From Sipunculus nudus (lineage: Eukaryota; Annelida; Sipuncula; Golfingiida; Sipunculidae), in assembly GCA_026874595.1 (NCBI GenBank), contig CM049313.1, positions 17,545,508 through 17,609,507 on the forward strand: 64,000 bases of DNA, in the 5' to 3' direction. Of the stretch, positions 35,600 to 45,352 are shown in pieces. The translations under genes were made by a program, and so were the position numbers. The notes beneath the pieces are model-generated. The model worked only from the letters and a program-made list of their open reading frames with translations, was not told where the DNA came from and did not search any database. Position 1 is the stretch's first letter. Each line of letters opens with the position of its first letter.

Positions 35600-36710
35600 A
35601 CAATTGTTTCTTCAGTGGTGAGATTAAAGTGGCGGATATTTTTTATTACAATGGCATTTCAAGATGAACAGTGAGGAAAATTATTTCTTCAGTGGTTAGA
35701 TAAAAGCAACCGCTAGTTTTTATTACATTAGTGACCGTTATTACAGTAGTGGATGCCCGACACTGTCACTATTGTAATAACGTTCACTATTGTAATAAAT
35801 TTCTTTATTGCAATAATTAATGATGTAATAATGGATTATAAAGTTTAAAATACTACAATTCTGCAGCATTTTAGACTTGAACACAAATTTAAAACAATGG
35901 TGGCATTCCAAGATGAACGACGATAGAACTATTTCTTCAGTGGTGAAATAAAGGTGTTCCCTAGTTTTTATTACAATAGTGACCGTTATTAAAATAGTGG
36001 TGTCTCGACACGGTCACTCTTGTAATAAGGTTCACTAGTGTAATAACATATAAAATACAATCTGATGCGTTTTGGGGGATACTGAGTATGAATTGTGTGG
36101 TTTTATTTTCGGGAATGTCATTTGTTTGGAAGAACCCCACGAATCTGGGAAAAATTTCCGCCTGCAACATCAATCACTATTGTATAAAAAATTATTACAA
36201 TAGTGATTGCATTTTATTGTAATTATTATTACAATAGTGACTTTTTTTACAATAGTGGTTGCTCGACCCGGTCACTATTGTAATAACGTTCACTATTGTC
36301 ATACATTTTGATATAGGTATAATTAATGACGTAAGAGTGAATAACAAGGTTTGAACACTATAATTCCTCACCATTTTACACTTGAACTCAAATATGAATC
36401 AGTGTTGGCATTTCAAGATGGACAGTGAGGACAATTATTTCTTCGGTGGTTAGATAAAAGCAGCCGCTAAATTTTATAACAATAGTGACCGTTATTACAA
36501 TAGTGGTTGCCCGACACGGTCACTATTGTAATAACGTTCACTATTGTAATAAATTTAGTTATTGCTATGATTAATGATGTAAGAGTGGATTATAAAGTTT
36601 GGAATACTACAATTCTGCAGTATTTTAGACTTGATCACAAATTTAAAACAATGGTGGCATTTCAAGATGAACGACGATATAATTATTTCTTCATTGGTGA
36701 ATTTGCACAG
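35600..36710 (-). repeat. palindrome-rich satellite array (CACTATTGTAATAA family), inverted
   Basis: Read on the minus strand this is the same family as 27842-28850: about 240-bp units with the GAAATGCCACCATTGTTTT and CCACTGAAGAAATAATT blocks, a cap (about 36010-36178) and a snap-back cluster (about 36178-36250). Unlike the forward array it has further units on both sides of the cap (35600-36005 and 36255-36710). The forward array is cut at its cap by the LINE. The first part of a 149-codon open frame (36507-36956) is only repeat sequence. Confidence 0.9.
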
Positions 36711-36869
36711 TGTTTTAACATACGTCAAGTGATTCCGTCTGGACCACAAGCCTTATTAACATTAAGAGTAATTAAAGTATCCAATACGTCCTGTTCCAGT
36801 ATTAAAATATCTTCCAGAGTGTCACATTATTTGTTTCAAGTGAAGCTTTTTCATTGTTTCTTACCAGAG

Positions 36870-36956
36870 CTTAGAAACAGAGATGCATGCAAAGACTATT
36901 TGTTGATGAGAAGATGCAAGAAAGAAAACATGACCGCAGCACTATGTCCGGAGTAA
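36870..36956 (+). CDS. possible small terminal exon with spaced cysteines
   Basis: A strong acceptor-like tract, TTTCATTGTTTCTTACCAG, ends at 36869 and opens a 27-codon frame that stops at 36954-36956. The peptide has Cys spaced C-x8-C-x9-C followed by PE, similar to the first part of ShK-type cysteine domains, but the final cysteines of such a domain are missing because the frame stops. No upstream partner exon was found. It may be chance. Confidence 0.2.
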   Translation, partial: LRNRDACKDYLLMRRCKKENMTAALCPE

Positions 36957-36959
36957 TGT

Positions 36960-37077
36960 GTAATGTTTATTATAATGGTGATAATAATGATAATAATACT
37001 AATAATAATTATTATTATTATCATGATTATAATTATCATTATAATTATAATAAAATGATAACAATAACAATAATAAT

Positions 37078-37108
<31 letters not shown>

Positions 37109-37170
37109 TTATTATTATTATAAACATAAGCAATAATAATAATAATAAAATGATAATTATCTATATTATA
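36960..37170. repeat. (AAT)n-rich imperfect inverted microsatellite
   Basis: AAT and ATT triplets alternate in strands (for example 37085-37121), able to fold back. A similar patch is at 37515-37565. Confidence 0.9.
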
Positions 37171-37221
37171 CATGACGATGTTGCAACTCGTTGTCACGGA
37201 ACTTCTCTTTGATCTCACCAG

Positions 37222-37424
37222 GGAAATACACGTTTTGGTATTTTGTTGCTGGGAACGATGCCATACACCTGAGGCATTTCACATTATTTCGCGAAGGGGC
37301 TATCACGGTGCCATTTATCAGAAGCTTCGCCAGTGGATTCAATGTCTTATTACGTCACGGTGTCGCAGGCAGCGAAAATGCAACTGGTCTTCAAGGGCAA
37401 AATGATGGTTGGGCAATATCCTAG
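37222..37424 (+). CDS. candidate terminal exon, family not recognised
   Basis: An acceptor-like TTTGATCTCACCAG ends at 37221. The frame beginning with the remaining two bases of a glycine codon stays open to TAG at 37422-37424 and reads as plausible globular protein: a segment KYTFWYFVAGNDAIHLRHF, then GAITVPFIRSFASGFNVLL, ending GLQGQNDGWAIS. Base composition is richer in GC than the surroundings, and several AATAAA hexamers follow at once (37434-37452), though the area is AT-rich. No upstream exon could be joined. The family is not recognised. Confidence 0.3.
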
Positions 37425-37811
37425 TAATTCCAACAAATAAATAAATAAATAAAATATAATAAGTAAAATAAAAATAAAAATAATTAATTATAATAATGGA
37501 AATACATAATATAATAATAATAATAATAATTATTATTATTATATAATAAAAATAATAATAATAATCATGCCCACAATGAAAACAAATATGTTGTATAAGT
37601 TGCAGAGTCGTAAGTTTCTTCTTTTCTTCTCTAAGTTGTTTATCTTGCCGACTTCACCACGGCTGTAGACATACAATACAGTCCTCCGGGGATAAAACGA
37701 CGATGATCTATATCGTGACTACAGAAGGTAACACTTTCTCATATTTCGCTGTAAACACAATCACGTAAACAGAGCAAGATCAATACCCCTTCATGTCTCA
37801 CTTGATTAGGT
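37425..37811. other. non-coding, AT-rich
   Basis: Contains AAT/ATT tracts to 37565 and otherwise nothing recognised. Confidence 0.4.
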
Positions 37812-38298
37812 ATCATGTACTTGTATTGACCACCAGAGCCCGGAGCCTTGTTAGTCACACAAATGTTGCTGGTTTGGACAAATAGACGGCTGAATTTTGT
37901 TGTAAGCCGAGTTTCGAGGCTCGACTCGGCTTGCAAAGTGTCGGCTGGCTTAAACTGACCTTAAAGCCTTTTCATCTGACCATGTTACAAAGTAGCAATT
38001 TTATTTTAACAATTATCTATATAACGTGTGACATATTGCATCAATTTTACATTTAACTGGTTTGTGATTAAATATCTGGTATAGTTTATCCTGGTGGTTT
38101 CATAAACGAACACGTTCATACTTAAACAATCACACTGTTTTCTGCCAGGGATAAGAACAACAAAAATAACAAAACTTTTGTTTCGAGCATTTTAAATTGT
38201 AAAAGATTCATCGTTTTGCATTTATTTTATCTCAAGCCAAAATGAGCTGCAGAAAAATCGATTCAATTCGGCTTAATGAAATATTGGCGGCGCCTCTA
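37812..38298 (+). repeat. dispersed repeat, inverted partner of 44832-45352
   Basis: Aligns with the reverse complement of 44832-45352. Shared blocks in order are AGAGCCCG.AG, CACACAAATGT, CCGAGTTTCG.GGCTCGACTCG, TGTCGGCTGGCTTA, ACTGACCT, AGTTTATCCTGGTGGTTTCAT and AATATTGGCGGCGC. Both copies end at GGCGGCGC. Confidence 0.8.
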
Positions 38299-38317
38299 CA
38301 TAAACTCGGCTCGGCTT

Positions 38318-38342
38318 GACAGACATAGACATAGACATAGTT
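38318..38342. repeat. (GACATA)n tail
   Basis: AGACATAGACATAGACATAG marks the likely 3' terminus of a minus-strand retroelement, since short tandem tails of this type are common at CR1/L2 LINE ends. It could belong with the endonuclease fragment at 38640-39135. Confidence 0.5.
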
Positions 38343-38639
38343 TATTCTCAAAACCCTGTAACAGGTACAAGGGATGATCATATACAACATTTGATAATCG
38401 TGATCAAGACATTCACGGTGTTCAATGTATCTGAAAACAAAATATTTAATAATTTAAGGGAGACAACCCCTTTGTAAATTTATGATTCAGAATAATTTAT
38501 AAAAACCTGCAAATATTAATTAGATCCCACTTTCTTCTTATGTTAAACAAACGATTCATTTTTATCTCATCAGGGAGACGCAAAACCGTCTCAGGTCTCA
38601 GTCTATTCCGAGTGACATCACTGGGTGATTAGTTAATTA

Positions 38640-39135
38640 TTTTCTTTGCCCTCATAAACTCCTTACTTTAATTCTTTTTTTTTTAGATATGTTCTTTTGA
38701 GTACAGGGAGGTTTCCACATGTTCGTTTGTCTTGCCGCTTTCAATAACTGACCCGTGATTAATCCCGTTACCACGTCAATGTCTTCTCTGGAGGGCTCTT
38801 CAGAAATTAAATTTGGTCGAGGGAACCGCCGATACGCTCTAGTTCCTCCCGATCCAAACATTCAACAAAAGTCTGTGGATTCTCGTCAACCCACCTCGGC
38901 CTTTTAAAAGCTGCTACAACACAGTCACTGTCTTCAAGGCGAGTACAGCTTATATTTTTGTTCAGTTCAGTACACTGTTCTGACGTACATTTTTCTAACG
39001 TACATTCTAGCGGTCTATGGACGTCGGATAACATCGGATTCATGTCGGACACTCTAAAGGATGACATATAATTGAGTAAATTTACTGAAACAATAACATA
39101 GTCAATAAGGCTTGCCCCTTTACAAGTCATAACTC
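38640..39135 (-). pseudogene. LINE endonuclease (EEP) fragment
   Basis: The open piece 38807-39130 reads GASLIDYVIVSVNLL, then a segment ending LSDVHRPLEC. This matches the end of apurinic-type endonucleases of LINEs, where D-Y-V-x-V-S and S-D-H-R/C motifs occur; here the catalytic SDH reads SDVH. A following open piece (38652-38861) continues the post-endonuclease linker in another frame. No reverse transcriptase follows; the element is internally deleted towards the tail at 38318-38342. Confidence 0.65.
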
Positions 39136-39528
39136 GACTTGCGGCGGCGCAAAATGGCGGCGGCGTCGGGCTCTGCTGACCACATATTCATGCAGGATTC
39201 TTGTCCAGCTGCAAGCTTGGGCTATATAGACCCCACGCCACATACGATATAATCTTTTCTACCTTACTGTTTTAATCAGCAATATTATTTCAGCTTCTAT
39301 AACATGAATTTCAAGGTAACATTTAAAGCTTATATAATCGATATAATAAGAGTTTCGTTTCGTCTTCTCGCTATAAAGATTTTTATCTCAAACACCCTCT
39401 GTTTATGTAAAACAAAAGCAGCTGCCAATATTATTCTAACACCTATTGAAAATTACGAGCCAAACGTACGTAAAATATTACGACACATGCACGCCTGGCA
39501 TCTGTGACGTTACGTACGACACAACTGT
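39136..39528. other. non-coding stretch
   Basis: A short GC-rich patch (CGGCGGCGCAAAATGGCGGC, 39142-39161) resembles the block near 44775-44800 in inverted orientation. Otherwise nothing. Confidence 0.35.
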
Positions 39529-39529
39529 T

Positions 39530-40830
39530 TTTTTTTTAAAATAATATTTATGTCAAAAAATCATGCATAAAACAGCATAGAAATAGAAAGTTAGTGCCAT
39601 TAACATACAAACACTCCAATAGATACTTGGTTCACAATGTGCACATCTATACCCCTGTAATTTTTAATTTTCTAGATTTTTGCTAAAAATCAAACAAAAC
39701 AAAAAAATTATTTGTTTCTCAAAAAGAGTAACTTTTGCCATTTGTCATTGTGCAAGTAGGTCTTTTTGTTGTTCAGAGCAATATAATATTCCATGTCTAT
39801 AATATATTTAACATATTCAATCGCAGCTTTAGATGATGGTTTATTATTCTTTCTACGACAAGTAAAGATATAATATTTAACATATAAAACAATACTTCAA
39901 GTTATTTCCGGATAGTCACCAAATATTATTCTAACACAGTCGAATTGTACATGTTGTTCAATAACCTTTTGTGATTTGACCAATTAAGCAATTCTAACCA
40001 CATTAACTTTACAAAATTACAGGACCAGAAGAAATGTGTATAGGATTCTACTTCTTCTTTACAAAATGTACATTTTTCACAATCAGTGAGTTTAAATTTA
40101 TAAAGGTGACTGTTTGAATATATAATCTGTGAGAGAAGTTTATACTGGAAGATTCTTATTTGAACTGAATTGGTGACATTTTTTAAATTTAGCATATGAT
40201 TGGAGAGTCTCATCTCTAAAGGGTACTTTTAAATCTACACACTATTTGTGCAGGGGGTTAGTCAGTTCCTCATATTTATATTCAATCATTTGATCATAGA
40301 CTTGTTTTGTTGCACTTCTCAAATGTAATTAAGCATCAGCCTTGTGTTATAAGACGTGTTGTTTTTCCATTTTTCATCATCTTTTTCCAGCTATGAGGAA
40401 ATGTATCTAATAGGTCGCTAATTTCCACCTTTGTTTTCTGTTGGAGTTTTATTAATGTATTGAATCTGTAGGCCTCCCCTTCTTCAACAATTATATCTTT
40501 TATAAATTTTATATCTGAAGAATATAATTTTTTATTGAATAAAATTTTGTAATATCTTTTAATATGGGAGTTATACCATTATGTCTGTCCAAGTACTTCT
40601 TCGATATTTTTTGCTTCATTAAAATTATATTTGCACCAAATCTTAATTACTTCATTCCAAAAGGGATCCTTTAAGCATAAAATCTCATGCAAGTCTCCTA
40701 CTCTTAAATTACATTTAAACATAAATTCTCCTGCAGGTAACTTATCAAGAATATGATTTTTCCAAGAGTCATAATTACTCTTCTTCAATAATCTATTTTC
40801 CAGTTTTTTACACATCTGTTTTTGAATATA
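39530..40830 (-). mobile_element. LINE 3' fragment with zinc-binding reverse-transcriptase tail
   Basis: Minus-strand pieces read like the C-terminal part of LINE ORF2. Piece 40579-40851 contains GDLHEILCLKDPFWNEVIK-type sequence with W-C-K-Y-N-F and an EEVLGQT end. Piece 39926-40213 contains RIFQYKLLSQIIYSN, then C-E-K-C-T-F-C-K-E-E and H-F-F-W-S-C, the zinc-binding domain found after the reverse transcriptase. A T-run at 39529-39537 is the poly-A tail side. Stops and frameshifts separate the pieces, so the copy is dead. It is a different family from the LINE at 25966. Confidence 0.8.
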
Positions 40831-41955
40831 TATATATATGATTATACACACATATATATATAGTATTTATAATAACTCTTTATCATGTTAATATAATGAC
40901 ACAATAAAAGTTTACACAGATCAGTCTATATATCGCACATATCGCAAAATATTGCAATACTAGATTTGAAGGTAATACCCAGTCATATATCTTAGTAGTG
41001 AAAGGCATCTTCTGTTAAAAGAAACAGACAAAGCATACCAATTGTAAGCTACCATGTTTTCCTTTATTCCTATCCTGATTGAAAAAGTAAAAGATTCTAG
41101 TAATGATAAACATTTAAAACTGGACAAAACTAATATACCTTTGTATTTCAACTGTACAAATAATTCATCTAATACTCAAGCAAACAATTATGTCTGGGCT
41201 TATATATAAAACACAATACTTTCGTTTGTTTACTTATTACACATATGGCTGATAAAGTATTTTATACGCACATGAATGTATTACATAAAAATGTTTTACC
41301 TTCCCATATCACGATATATAATAAATTTAACAAATTTCACCAAAAAAATTGAGATATGAAACCATATAATAAAACATGCAATATTCATGAAAATGTTCCG
41401 TAATAAATTTACATTGAAACTGATTTTTGGATGACAGATCATATCCTTGATTGACATACATTATTTCCAGAACACATGAATTATGATCCTACTGGGTGTA
41501 AAAAGAGGAAACAATTTGCTTTCATTTTGTGATCAGCGATTACTATAGATCAAGTGTTTGGCTAAACTCGTGTAATCGCCATGGCTTGAAGTCTGTTGAA
41601 TTCACAGGCGTCTTAAAGAGTCATCACTCTACGCAATCAAGCAGCCATTGGCGTTTGCCAAATTCAAGTGTTCCTGACCAGCTAATAGGCAAACACTCAA
41701 CAAGCAGGAAGTCTATGCCAGGTTCTGCGAATTCGGTCAGCGGCAAACCGGCTCGGATTATGAATTCTCAGATATCAGCTTCCGTTTTCCCGTGAAATAA
41801 CAAGAGGTCATTGTGGTGAAAACGCCTTTTGTGTACTCTCTGTCTAACTCGTTCACCACGTTGATCTGCTTTAAAATATTGTGACATTTTCCACAGTTTT
41901 ACCACTTCAAAACCTTTAAACTTTATTATTTTACATGAATTGTACAGTTATAATA
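40831..41955. other. non-coding stretch
   Basis: Nothing recognised. The plus-strand open frame at 41529-41795 (88 codons) has no motif and low-complexity Ser content. Confidence 0.4.
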
Positions 41956-41959
41956 ACTA

Positions 41960-42115
41960 ATCGAGGCACTCTCGGTGGCTAAGTTTGTGGCGTTCGGCAT
42001 TGTCTGTAGGTGGAGGAAACAAGAGAACCCAGAGAAAACCATCGGCCTTGGACGGGCTTATACTACCATCTCTCGCAGCCATACCCGGGTATCAAACCCG
42101 TGTGACCAGGCCCTA
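41960..42115 (+). repeat. SINE-like element, tRNA-related motifs
   Basis: The block AGGTGGAGGAAACAAGAGAA with CCCAGAGAAAACC belongs to a motif widely seen in animal short repeats. It is followed by ACCCGGGTATCAAACCCG, a B-box-like sequence on the minus strand (CGGGTTTGATACCCGGG). There is no intact tRNA fold. Confidence 0.5.
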
Positions 42116-44031
42116 CTTCATTTTACCATATCTTTTGCACACATATCCCAAGAGGATAGGATGAAGAATTACGTAACGTTACTTCCATGATTCAGGAAAG
42201 TTAAATAATATAACAGCCCCTTCGACTGTTTTTTTTTTTTTTCATGCGGCGGCTAGCCAATCAAATTCCGGTTAACTGATATTTGGCCAATGATGTTTCG
42301 GCTTACATTCGCTTAGCCGCCGACCATTATAAAATGCCGGAGATCTCTAGCTTAATGTCGGACGTTCTGTTTGATGGACATATTTCGTCAAGGTGTCGAT
42401 AAAGGAACATCAAATAAAACCGATACAACTTTTGACTATGTATCGCCACCGCTCACACACATGTGAGCAATATACAGACAAGTCTGTCCTGATGGTTACC
42501 CCAATTCCGTATAGGCATTTGCATTTAACGAACACATAGTGGTCAAGTGTAATGAAGACCTTTAGTTCTGTAAACCCATTAAATATGATGTATAACACGC
42601 CTCGCTACTTAAGTAACTGTAGTGTTTGGCTAAAACCACAAAAAGGTGTAATCTCGTTTAAATATTGTCGAGGAATCGTCATACGGTAACCTTAATGTGA
42701 CATTTTCAGTGCTCATTTACGTGTAACGGTTCAAAGCGAGATGATTTTTAAAGCATCAAATACACTTCAATAAACGGTTTCTTGGTAGTGATTGCTTTCT
42801 TCTGTTGTTACTCAGGATACTTTGTTTAAGATATCACGTTTACCAATATTCATATTCTTACAGAAAAGGCAAAAAAGGCCCCAGTAATGACATACAATTA
42901 GAAATCAAATTTTACTGCTTGAGAGTACCCACGTCTTTATTGCTATACTTATAATACATGTAGAAAAAAAAACAGTGGTGTTCATGCTGATTAAATGATT
43001 AAATCGATGATTGGTCGTTTTCTTTCAAAATCACTTTAATGGATTGCAATTTTGCATAATTGATTAAAAACGATTATATATATATATATGCACATGCAAA
43101 GAATCTAATTCTCTCAGAGATATATACGATTTCAAAGTTACGAACAAAATAAAAAGGGAACCTGGCTTCCACAGCCAACAATCGTCCGACGGCAGGTCGA
43201 CTTTGGATGCAGGTGGATTGATGGTTGCATTATGAATATCGATGTTACTGTCAGGCTCTTTACTGGGTTAAATAATTTAGGTATTACTATACAGCTGATT
43301 TAAAGGTAATATAGAAAGAAAAAAAAATAATCATTAAATGTCGTTTTTATATTCATTCATCGATTGTAATTTTAAAACAAGATCCTACCACTAGTACAAA
43401 TATTACATATACATCATATAATACACTAACACACACATATATCTAGCTTATAAAAAGTATTATTTTACACGTTTATTTAGTATATCGCACACATGGATAA
43501 AAATTTTTTATACGTATATAAACGTATGACATTAAAACGTGTTTCGTTTCCATATTACGTTTTTCCATATTACGAAACGTAATATATCTCATTAATTGCC
43601 TGAAATTTAATAAATATAAACACATGCATAGAAACATACAATATTCATGAAAATGATCCGTAATATACATAACGTAATATGTTAACATTATGTTAAATTA
43701 ACATTCAAATACTTTTTCCATAAAGTTTTTGTGATTTCTGATTTATTAACGATTTCTTTGTAAACCCTGTTAAGGGAAGTTCTTAAAGCGCAAAAAAAAT
43801 CGTTTATATATCCTCAAAAAAGATTATTACAATTAAAACGAGTCCCGATTTTGGATTAGACGAACTAATCATTCATGGTTTCTGTACATTCTTAAATCAA
43901 ATTATGTATTTCTATCTTCAGTGCTCGGCCATTTTGTAAGGTAATTCAACGGCATGGCAGTCATAGACTTATTCGTTTTTTTTATAGACACTGCTTCCTG
44001 GGTGTGGCCAAGTACATTATTGTATATGTCG
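42116..44031. other. non-coding stretch
   Basis: A poly-T tract (42228-42241) precedes a short inverted pair CGGCGGCTA (42246) / TTAGCCGCCG (42313). Otherwise only AT-rich sequence with short (TA)n near 43075-43090. Confidence 0.4.
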
Positions 44032-44520
44032 GTGATCGAGTCCACACAATCCGAGTCCGAGTGCAAGTCCGAGTTCAAGTCCGAGTCCTTGAGGTTTGAG
44101 TCTAAGTCCACCTATTTCGAGTCAGAGTCAAGTGGAACTCGAATCGAAGTCCAATACAAATCTTCCTTTTAAAAGGAATAATAAAAAGGATAGTTGAGAT
44201 AGTCATGCAAATTTTATGTTTAGTTGAAATACAGTCATGTAAAATTTATGTTAATTTATAAGTGCCCTGTACTTGAATGTTTTAACTACGCTTAGCCCCT
44301 GATGCAGAGCTAAAACTTGGTACGTGTAGTCATTTTTATAATATTCTACTAGTAGTGTGCCCACACATGTGCCCATACTTAACATAATATAAGACAGATT
44401 TTTTTTTTCTAGACTTGAGATTGACTCGGCCTAATTTCTCGAGTCCAGTTCCTCCAAATCCGAGTATAAATCCAAGAACCCTTGATTCCAAGACCGAGTC
44501 CTTAAAATGGTAGAGTCGAG
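44032..44520 (+). repeat. degenerate GAGTCC hexamer tract
   Basis: GAGTCC and GAGTTC words recur every 6 bp from 44038 to about 44150 (for example CCGAGTCCGAGTGCAAGTCC), and again at 44440-44520. Such words occur inside some hAT-type elements; the class here is uncertain. Confidence 0.7.
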
Positions 44521-44553
44521 TCTTACATCACGGGTATTATCACGTATATAAGC

Positions 44554-44752
44554 AGGGGCGGATCCAGGATTTAGGAGACGGAGGGTCCAAACTAGAAGGG
44601 CTAATGAAAAACCTAAAAAAAAGAAAAGGGGAGAGGGGGGGGGGGGGGGGGGTTCCAGGCCGCTCAATATTGTCTGAAACCCTTAAAAAAGCTTGAAGCG
44701 GATGCAAAATGGGAGTCCGGACCCCCTGGACCGCTCCCCTGGATCCGCTTCT
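44554..44752. mobile_element. MITE-like element with CGGATCCAGG ends
   Basis: The left end GGGGCGGATCCAGGA and the right end TCCCCTGGATCCGCTTC are inverted copies (CGGATCCAGG at 44559-44568 and its complement at 44738-44747). The inside is about 200 bp with a run of 18 G at 44635-44652. Inverted GGATCC-type ends around G-rich cores are common in short non-autonomous elements of animal genomes. Confidence 0.65.
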
Positions 44753-44831
44753 GATAAGCTTGTTCTTTGGCACCCGCCATTTTGCGCCACCGCACGTAAG
44801 GATCAAGCCGAGGCAGCGGAGTTGTTGTGGA

Positions 44832-45352
44832 TGCGCCGCCAATATTTAATTTAGCAGAAGTGAACCGATTTTGTGCAGCTCAGTTTAGCTTGGAAAAAAA
44901 TTATACAAAAAGATTAATTTTTACAATAAAAAGTGCCTAATATTCAGGTTTTGTTAAATTTTCTTTCTTGTCGCTGAAAGGAAACGATGTGATTTTTTTT
45001 AAGTATGGAGATGTTGGCTCATGAAACCACCAGGATAAACTAAACTCGATATTAAAAAAAAACAGTTAAATGTAAAATGGAAGCAAATATATCACACGTA
45101 ATATAGGTAACTTGTTTAAATGAATCGGGTACTCTGTAACATAAAATGGGTACTTTTTAACATCGTCAGGTGAATAGGCTATTAGGTCAGTATAAGCCAG
45201 CCGACATATTTGCAAGTCGAGTCGAGCCACGAAACTCGGGGTAATTACTTCTAAAGTCAGCCATCTTTTTTTGTCCAAGTCAGTCACATTTGTGTGGCTA
45301 GCTCGACTTCGGGCTCTAGCACCTCCATTGTCCATTAAGGTATTAGTACATT
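44832..45352 (-). repeat. dispersed repeat, inverted partner of 37812-38298
   Basis: See 37812-38298. The 121-codon minus-strand open frame at 45066-45431 overlies this repeat; its counterpart in the other copy is not open, so it is not taken as a gene. Confidence 0.8.

Noticed and set aside
36507-36869. First part of a 149-codon plus-strand frame
   Set aside because: It consists of satellite units; only the last 29 codons lie outside the repeat and they are listed separately as a weak candidate.
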